Source: Ophioderma brevispina (lineage: Eukaryota > Echinodermata > Ophiuroidea > Amphilepidida > Ophiodermatidae). Taken from it: a stretch of DNA of 64,000 nt. This document shows positions 56,719 through 64,000 of the stretch, one piece after another; the stretch's first letter is position 1; every line of letters begins with the position of its first letter. The stretch covers positions 62,001-126,000 of the forward strand of contig JAMKCH010072476.1 of NCBI GenBank assembly GCA_023653785.1, given 5' to 3'. A program made the translations under genes and the position numbers. Below the pieces are notes generated by a model, which was given only the letters and a program-made list of their open reading frames with translations, had not been told where the DNA came from and made no database searches.

Positions 56719-58194
56719 AGTGGTTACTTTCTAGGGAATGATATGCAACGGAAAGGCGTTTGAATTTTAGGATAATTTTTGTGAAAGTTTTTCAAGCCTG
56801 TTGACCTGCTGCGTTTTCACCGTGTATCGAATGTTACACAACCCACAAACCGTAGGTCATGTCCATTTCCGTATCTTGCCATTGCCGTATTTACCGTGGA
56901 GATGCTGCATTTGCATACCCGCAGTATGAATTATCTAAATAATCATGTGAATATCCGTGACCAAGCACTCTAGTTTGAATCAGGGGTGAAGTCTTTTGTT
57001 TTAAAAGGCGACGCAGTGTTGCAAAATATTGTATCAGCATTTAGAAACTCATCACAACATGGCTAATTTTTCTTTCTACGAATGGTGATCTCAAGAAGAG
57101 CGTCACAAATAACACATGAAAATACAGCACTGAAGTGAAAGGCAGGTAATTGTATTTTGTTTATTGACCACAGTACTAGCTACAGTCCCCAACTTGATTA
57201 CATTAATGAGTGCCCGAAGGAGAAAAAAAATAACGACAATTGCATGATAACAATGTTAAGGTAGCCTTTAAATATACCTAAAATGAACTTTGTGCCATCT
57301 GCTTGGTGGTGTAATATTCCTGCCTTTTGTTACTGGGGACCAACTAAGATAGCACTTCATCACTGGTACTATGAATTTGGTGGGTAACATGATCAAGTAT
57401 GTTGTTTTTAGGAAAAGAGAAATAAAACATTTTCTTATTAAATAGACACCAATACTGCAGAAAGAAACGTATCCATTTTGTTAAACCACCGTTGTTTTGT
57501 TTATTTGTAATTCTCATTAAAGACACCTATCAGTGATTTGAAAAATATTTGAAATTTGCAGGATTGGCTTCGAAGGTGAAGATAAGTCTGTAGAATTCTC
57601 ATAGTATACCTTTTTCCAGCTGTAGAATTGACAGAAAGGAAGAAAAACGGCAGTGTTCCAAGATACGATTCTCCATTCAATTTACTTGTTGTAGTAATTG
57701 TCCGTTCGGACAGTAATGACTCAAATCTCCTATTCTGTCCTTATTAGGTTTTGCTTCTGGTCTTATCATTGCAGGGTATCTTAGGGTACCTGTATACTTG
57801 TTGCATACTGCAAAAATCTGATTTTTGATGATTTTTATCGATTTGCTGATTTAGCAAATCCTGATAGGGTCTTTAATATATTAGATCACTTCCTGAAGTA
57901 TAAGCTAACACTTCTCTTTTGACTTTATTTCATACAATGATGAAATATACTGTCGTGCACGACAGTATTTTGCCCCACCCTACGAATTTTGACAACGTTC
58001 ACGAATAAACCTCATGCTAAGGGTGCAGAATTGAGTGTTGGCAGAATACTAAATTCATCGATTTTGTAAAATGTCACCACCCTAAGAATTCGGAAGCCTA
58101 AACGGAATAACTGCATGTTGAAAGGATGTGGTGGCAGATACGACGGGAATTCACAAAAATCAAAGGCATGCTTTTCTACGGGATGATTTAGTCC
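56719..58194. other. no recognised gene; perfect palindrome
   Basis: A perfect 22-bp palindrome centred on GTCGTGCACGAC lies at 57947-57968. Nothing else recognised. Confidence 0.4.
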
Positions 58195-58780
58195 GTCAAT
58201 GGAAATTTGACCCAACACAAATTGCAACAAAAACCGCTTGTGTTCCATTTAACTTGGAATAGCTAACAACACAACATATCAAAATTTACCAAAATCGGAG
58301 TAGTGGAACGTGCTAATTTGCATAAATTCAAATGGCCGCCATTTAAACAATTTTTCTTATTACTTGGATCTAAATTGGTAGAAACTTCCATTTGGTAACT
58401 CTCCCTCTGTTTTTGGGGTCAAGGAATTCAGGTATAACATTATTTATATCATTGTCTCATTTCTTCTGCCAAAACCTAATTTGCTAAATTCAAGGGGGCG
58501 CTATTTTGAAACCATTTTTGTATATATCTCGGGATCTGACTGCAAAGCTCATTCTGGTGTCTATCACCCATATTATTGGAGTCAAAGAATTCAATTTAAT
58601 AACAGTAATTTTGTCTTTGGTCACTTTCCTCATGTGCTAATTTGCATAAATTCAAAATGGCAGCCATGCACTTTATTAATAAAAACCTCTCAACTGTCAA
58701 CTCTCAGTTATGTAGCAGTTGGAGAGGCTCATGCAAGTGTTTATAACCAAATTCTCGCAATTTCAATGAGCACGCTGATC
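58195..58780 (+). repeat. large inverted repeat, left arm
   Basis: Matches the complement of 61905-62395: AAAAACCGCTTGT, ACATATCAAA, TTACCAAAATCGGAG, AGTGGAAC, CTAATTTGCATAA, AAATGGCCGCCAT, GGGATCTGA and TCTGGTGTCT, in order. Inside the arm, units containing TAATTTGCATAAATTCAAA and ATGGC recur at 58312 and 58640, so the arm is itself partly tandem. The 102-codon frame 58481-58789 is in it. Confidence 0.6.
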
Positions 58781-61700
58781 AATAATTAGTAACAATAATG
58801 GCATTTGGCACATCATCCTCATTTGCATACAACTTAGAATGGTATGCCAGTAACTACATGACTAGATCTCAAATCTGGATTTGCATAATGTGGAAGTTCA
58901 CACCATGGACAAATGGCATCATAGCCTAAATCTCTTTATCATATGAATTTGAATTGTGAGGAATATATGGCACTCCAGTCACTTTCTAATTGATGACTTC
59001 TTAGTTAGCAATAACATCTAGCCCTACAACCAGTAGTGGGATGTTTTTTAGTCATCATGTCGTCTTCAGTTTCTTCAAAGATCCTGTATCCATGGGCACC
59101 ATTGGAAAGCAGTGTCCTGAACACTGAATGAATTTACCCAGGCTAAATAGACAAAATAAAATAAAAATAAAATAAAGCCACCCTGCCAAGTTTTTATACA
59201 CCTCTAAACACTTCTCATCCTTTGGTACAACTGAAGACCATTTGCTTCTGCAGGGACACCCCTGCTTTTTCAGCTAGCTGTTTTTGCATTGCACCTTATT
59301 ATCATTAAGGGCATTTATCAACCCCTATTGCTTTTGTTTTTACACAAACGATTTCTGATTTTTTGGCACATTTAACATCACAACCTTCTGTGTTTCTATT
59401 GTTCTAATCGTTACCAACAAATGTTATCCACTGCAGACATCCCTGAGCTGATTTTTTGCCGATTTAAAACAGCTGTTTGACCATTTAAGTCACAAAAACT
59501 GGAATTTAAGCACATTTCCACGCCGTCAGGCGCAAGGCGCAGCATCGCGTCGTGTGGCTATTTTTTGCTGCGTAATGAAGCGTGCACATATTTTAATGTA
59601 CTTTTTGCGCGAACGCATTTGGAAAAACGAAAATAATATTGCAATGTAAAAACCAGCACTAATTTAGACAGATGAAATTTCAATTTTCTTCTGATTTCTG
59701 GAGTTATAGCAAAAGAGTTGATTCCCAATAGTGCATAATATGTATTTTTCATCACTTGCACACATACTCAATTTTGAAGTTTTTGAAAGATTTCAAAGAT
59801 ATTGTTATTTGAGAACAGCTTTAAATGGCGTGAAAAGTCCTTTTTTACTAAATCATGTATTTTCTAATGTCAATTTTTCGAAAAATTTGGCAAATTTTCA
59901 AGACAAGAATCACTCCCAAAATACCGAAGTAAAAAGTGAGGTTTAAATTTCCAACGATAGCAATCGGTCCTCTCTAGAAGCTGATTCTCAATTTTTCATT
60001 GTTCGATTTCTACTAAAGCTATTCTCCAATATATACTCATTTTTTGGAAAAGAAAAGAAAGTACAAATCACACTTTGTTGACATTTTTCCCTTATATTTT
60101 TCGGAAAATAAGGCTCTATTAAAAAATGGAAAACAATGTCCTTAGACAAATTTGTTTTGTTTCTAAAAAATACATAAGAAATCATGAAAATTCAATTGGT
60201 TTTTGTCATGCATGTATCTTTTATATAGCATAACCAATATTTGCAAAGTACAACCAAATAGGTACTTCTCAGAAACTCAAGGGTTTGACACTGTCCCTTG
60301 AAGGTTTTTAAGGGATGTCTCTTTGTCATAATAATAGGTTGTAGTGTATTAAACGATTACCTACAGACATAATGTAAGATTTCCTCCTTATACCTGAAAA
60401 TTGATTATTGCAGTGGGATATTTGAAATATTTAGTCAGAAGTTAAAGAAACCATTAAGTGGGTACTAATGCAATTTTGTTGATAAAATTTTATGGACTAG
60501 TGTGTTCTAGTGAACTAATTACGGTGCCACGTTGCCACCCTTATGCAATTCGGTTACGAGGTCACAGGTCATAAAGATCATATATCCTCCTTATGATGCC
60601 TGAACAAAGTATTTATCTATAGGTACAAAGGGGGCAAGGATACAATCTGTTTGTATATGGTCATTTTTAAGTGGCTTATTGTAAATATATACCAATCATT
60701 ATATTTATCCTGCAAAAAGATTTTTAAATATTATAGTTTTTGCTAAAGACACAGAGGCACATGTTTTACGTTTATATGTTAGGTACATAAATAGGGTTTC
60801 AGGGCCAATAGGGTTTAAGGCCCCATTGTTTGAGTTGCAGCCATTTGTACTTCCAAGGTGACTTTGTAGATATAGCAACTCTACCTTTTCAAAATCTTTG
60901 TGTCACAGATAAATGCGACTACTTTCAATTGCGCAGGTATTTATGAATATTTTAACACAACTCATTCATAACATCTTACACAGGCACGTCATCCATCGAC
61001 TTGTTGACTTCTTGGGACCTAAGGAAGAATTGTGATATTTCATCATACTTGATGGATGCATTTGGGAAATTATAATCCTGAATGTGACTGTGACCGCAAT
61101 GCCTCAACTTGTCAAAGGTCAAACTAGACTCGTCTAATACGTTCAGTAATAAAGGGCACTAACACTGTCTAATAGTTCAGTAGATAAAATTGCATTATAG
61201 TACGCCCTTTTCGTCCATACTTCGTATCTGCAATGAGACCACCTCTCAACTATGTAATACAAATTTTGAGATAAAATTAGGGTTATAATATTCCAAATAT
61301 GGTGTAAGAGAGCGGTCGTAAAAGCCTCAATAAAATGATATGATAGAAGAAGTCCTTTTAATATGATTTTGTTAGAATTTGTTTGTCAAACACCCGCATA
61401 AGTTGAGAGGGTCGGAGAGATAAATTTTAACCGTGGTTTAATTAAATGGGATAGTGAAACATGAATGATGAATTTGAATTTATTGGCTGTGGTGAATTCC
61501 TCTCTAAGAAGTATTCCTAAATATGGACAAACGGCATTTGAGATTCATTTGAAGAGGAAAGATAATAAGCAAAAAATGTAGGGTCAAGTTGATGCTCAAA
61601 TGAATTCGGTTAAATCCATGTATATTTTAAACAATTTGAAAACATAAAACATTGTTCTCGTCATATTTCAGATTAGGTCAGGAAATTAATCCTACATTAC

Positions 61701-61904
61701 GTCTGTAAGGCGATCATTGGAATACATAAACACAAAGCACATAACCAAGGTACTGACAGATAGCTCTGCCTTCTAGTGTCCCCGAGATGCAGTCAAAGAA
61801 AGTAAAGACTTGAATAAATAACTCATTGGTATACATTGCTCTTATGTTTAAATTTTCTTGATCCAGAAAATATTACGACACTCTCGTATACTAAGTTATA
61901 GTGC
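58781..61904. other. sequence between the inverted arms, no gene seen
   Basis: An A-rich AAATAAAATAAAAATAAAAT tract lies at 59154-59175. AGGTCA-C-AGGTCA, a perfect DR1-type repeat, lies at 60559-60571. No transposase signature was found that would make the arms the ends of one transposon. Confidence 0.4.
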
Positions 61905-62395
61905 TCAAAAGTGGTTCCAAAATGGCCTCCATTTTGATTTCATACCAGTTAAGCATCAAAGAAGAAACCAATGATAGAATTAATGTTTAAAACGGAATTC
62001 CTTTATCTGGAAAACATGAAAACTTTAACCATTCTCAGATCCCAAGAAGTAAAAAGTGGTTCCAAAACGCAGCCATGTTGAATTTATGTAATTATATGGA
62101 AGAATAAATGCCCCAATTGTATAATATTTTTTATTGAATCCTTGAGCCCTCAAGAACATTGGTATAGAGACACCAGAAGTAAGTCTGTTACAATCTCAGA
62201 TCCCAATATATAGGCAAAATCAATTTAAATGTATGGCGGCCATTTTGGAATTATGCAAATTAGACATTGTTCCACTCCTCCGATTTTGGTAACTTTGATA
62301 TGTTTTTGTTTTGTAGCCATCCCAAGTAAATACAAGTACAAGCGGTTTCTGTTGGCATTTGGTTTTTGGGTTGTGACCCATTATTTTTCCTATTT
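61905..62395 (-). repeat. large inverted repeat, right arm
   Basis: Inverse partner of 58195-58780. The complement shows AACCGCTTGT, ACATATCAAAGTTACC, AAATCGGAGGAGTGGAAC, CTAATTTGCATAA, AAAATGGCCGCCAT and TTCTGGTGTCT. Confidence 0.6.
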
Positions 62396-63000
62396 TACTG
62401 ACTAATTATGAAAGCATGTAATTAAGAATTTTTTAAAACTTTTTTTCAGATTTGATTGTCACTCATTTAGCAACTGTGAACACATGATGTGAATACTAGT
62501 CCCCCATCACTGACCAGATTGATGAGTTTAGCCTCTGGACATATATTGCATACAAACACCATGAGCTACCTATACAAAGGGGAAATAATTCTTTTCAATT
62601 AGTTTTTGGGTTAAAGCAATATTAGCACATTTTTAAGAGACGCCCCATTAAAATTTGGAGAATTTTGACACGGTTCATTGGTAACTGGCTAGTAACTATA
62701 CCTTTGAATTTTTAAGCGCGAAAATGTCTGTGTCACAACGAAGGAATTTGTACTAGAATAATTATTATCGGTGATCCGGATAATTGAAATAAGCGTCATC
62801 TCCTAACATAATTAACTGGATTGTAAACAGAATCTAACTGACAAGGACTTAACAAGACATGAATCACTTTTGCCAAGAGCTAACCAACAATATGTAACAT
62901 CATTATCAATTAGTGTCTTACTGCTTAAGAGGATTGAACTGGAATTAAAGCTTGACTTGCCTTGAATGAGTCACAGGCCAGGTCATTGTGCGGCGTTCAA
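62396..63000. other. no recognised gene
   Basis: ATCAATTAGTGTCTTACTGC and TTAAGAGGATTGAAC (about 62907-62940) may be a third, worn unit of the tandem duplication to the right. Confidence 0.4.
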
Positions 63001-63362
63001 ACGCACACACAATAAACGACAGAATATAATGAAAGCACTTATGGTCATTACGGAGTAATATAATAACGGACAATGAATCATTAAACTCTGTAACGCAATA
63101 GGCAAACTAACATGGTATCTACTGCTAAGAAGGATTTAGTATAATATTTTTGAAACAATTTCGTTTTCATTGAATTCTTTTTCACACACAGTAACGACAA
63201 GAATATAATGAAAGACACATTATGGTCACTACGTAGTAAATATACACATAATCAATTAACTTCTGTAAACGCAATAGGCAAATGGTATCTTAGCTGCAAT
63301 GGTAATCTGCACTGCTTAAGAAATTTTAGTGAAATTAAGGTTGAAACATTCTTTTTCATTTC
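63001..63362 (+). repeat. two diverged ~180-bp tandem units
   Basis: Unit 1 (63001-63180) and unit 2 (63183-63362) share AGAATATAATGAAAG, TATGGTCA.TACG, CTCTGTAA.CGCAATAGGCAAA, TGGTATCT and TTCATT...TCTTTTTCA, in order. Confidence 0.7.
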
Positions 63363-63479
63363 ACCACCGAATCACAACCGACAAAATAGACAAATGAACT
63401 TAATTTTGTGGTTGTTTTCTATCAGCTCACCTCGAAATAAATTTCACTCAAAAGATTCAACATTAAACACGTAATATAA

Positions 63480-64000
63480 AAGTCTGTGTCCGGTCAGGAA
63501 GGTCTCTCTTTTGTTTTCGATGGTCTGCTACTTGTAACCTGGTAACGCATACTACCTGTTTCCAGGGCCGTTGTCGCGGATTAAACCGTGACCCCATCAG
63601 TTTATTACGAAGCTGATGAGGAGGGTAGCTGGTTACCCTGGTAGAACGAAAATACATATCTACCTACAAGAGCCGCTGGCTCGGAGAGCCAACGGCGTCA
63701 TCCAGCAATGTGCGCATGCTGCCCTTGCATGTTGGGCGTTGGAAGCCAACAGGGCAGGCCATCGCCGAAACGGTGGATTGAACTCAGGAGGGGCATCCGG
63801 TCAATTATTTTCATGCGCCAATAAAATCCTCATGGTGTACAACAAAAGGGCACCAACCAGCCGAAGGTTGGGTGGGCGGCACCTTCCCTAGCCCAAAAAG
63901 GAAGGTGCGAGGAGTCACCTTGAGTCGCGCAGGTGCCGCCTGCCACATGACGGTACTTAAGACCCGTATGCGCTCGGGTGTGGTTGGCCGCTGTCCCCTG
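63480..64000. other. GC-rich block cut by the window end
   Basis: GC content rises sharply, with CpGs retained. Strong hairpin GCACCTTCC (63879-63887) / GGAAGGTGC (63900-63908). Another stem is CATCAG / CTGATG (about 63595-63619). The 91-codon frame 63616-63891 has no recognised motif. It resembles the leader of a transposable element or a promoter region, but nothing decides. Confidence 0.3.

Noticed and set aside
63600..63660. Hammerhead-ribozyme-like CTGATGAGG...CGAAA
   Set aside because: Stem II does not close next to the core, and no matching stem I/III or cleavage triplet is found upstream.
1..64000. CRISPR array, operons, bacterial promoters or phage genes
   Set aside because: No evenly spaced direct repeats with unique spacers, and no dense coding; repeat content and splice-like signals are eukaryotic.

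Overview
The window looks like a gene-poor, AT-rich stretch of an animal nuclear genome. No reading frame is long and clean enough to be an intact gene. It is dominated by decayed transposons, foldback (hairpin) elements, tRNA-headed SINEs and satellites. I suspect a marine invertebrate deuterostome (echinoderm or hemichordate type). The reasons are the excess of the octamer TAGGCCTA, CR1/L2-like and restriction-endonuclease LINEs, many long-inverted-repeat MITEs and a SINE ending in the 'tatatagcgcc' type of tail. This is a weak inference; the taxon cannot be read directly.

Layout. 1-14 kb: mostly AT-rich sequence with three direct copies of one ~340-bp terminal-inverted-repeat family (4.2, 8.8, 11.7 kb; a fourth, inverted, at 54 kb) and a second element with GCTTACATCCA ends (9.1-9.9 kb). 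14-20 kb: degenerate minisatellite with a perfect AGGTCA direct repeat, a SINE with target-site duplication, a CpG-rich repeat block and a foldback relative at 19.6-20.3 kb. 20.5-25.5 kb, minus strand: two fossil LINEs. One has endonuclease plus linker and is interrupted by a hAT-like MITE; the other is CR1/L2-like, with endonuclease and reverse transcriptase recognisable across ~3.7 kb. 25.5-36 kb: mostly featureless, with a duplicated ~350-bp repeat (30.0 and 35.1 kb), a ~500-bp foldback (33.1 kb) and a possible TATA-driven first exon on the minus strand (32.7 kb).

36.2-37.4 kb: a third LINE (plus strand). 38.2-40.6 kb: a hairpin, then a Tc1/mariner-type transposase broken into pieces, with a second inverted copy of its C-terminal end lying head to head and carrying the terminal repeat. 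43.7-45.9 kb: a dispersed repeat and a fourth LINE with an R2-like C-terminus (zinc knuckle plus restriction-like endonuclease). 46.6-50.9 kb: a run of foldback elements, including one with ~430-bp arms. 51.3-53.8 kb: microsatellites, then a ~2-kb satellite of ~125-bp units loaded with AGGTCA half-sites, then a small GATCGCGA minisatellite. 54-64 kb: the fourth MITE copy, a tRNA-like head, a possible start exon of a real gene at 56.14 kb (with CCAAT boxes and a good splice donor), a large inverted repeat at 58.2 and 62.4 kb, a tandem duplication and a GC-rich block cut by the window end.

The parts do not form a pathway. The picture is of layered insertions: MITEs in LINEs, inverted pairs of transposon ends, and satellites. 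The best candidates for something undescribed are the AGGTCA satellite, the long-armed foldback families and the head-to-head transposase arrangement.
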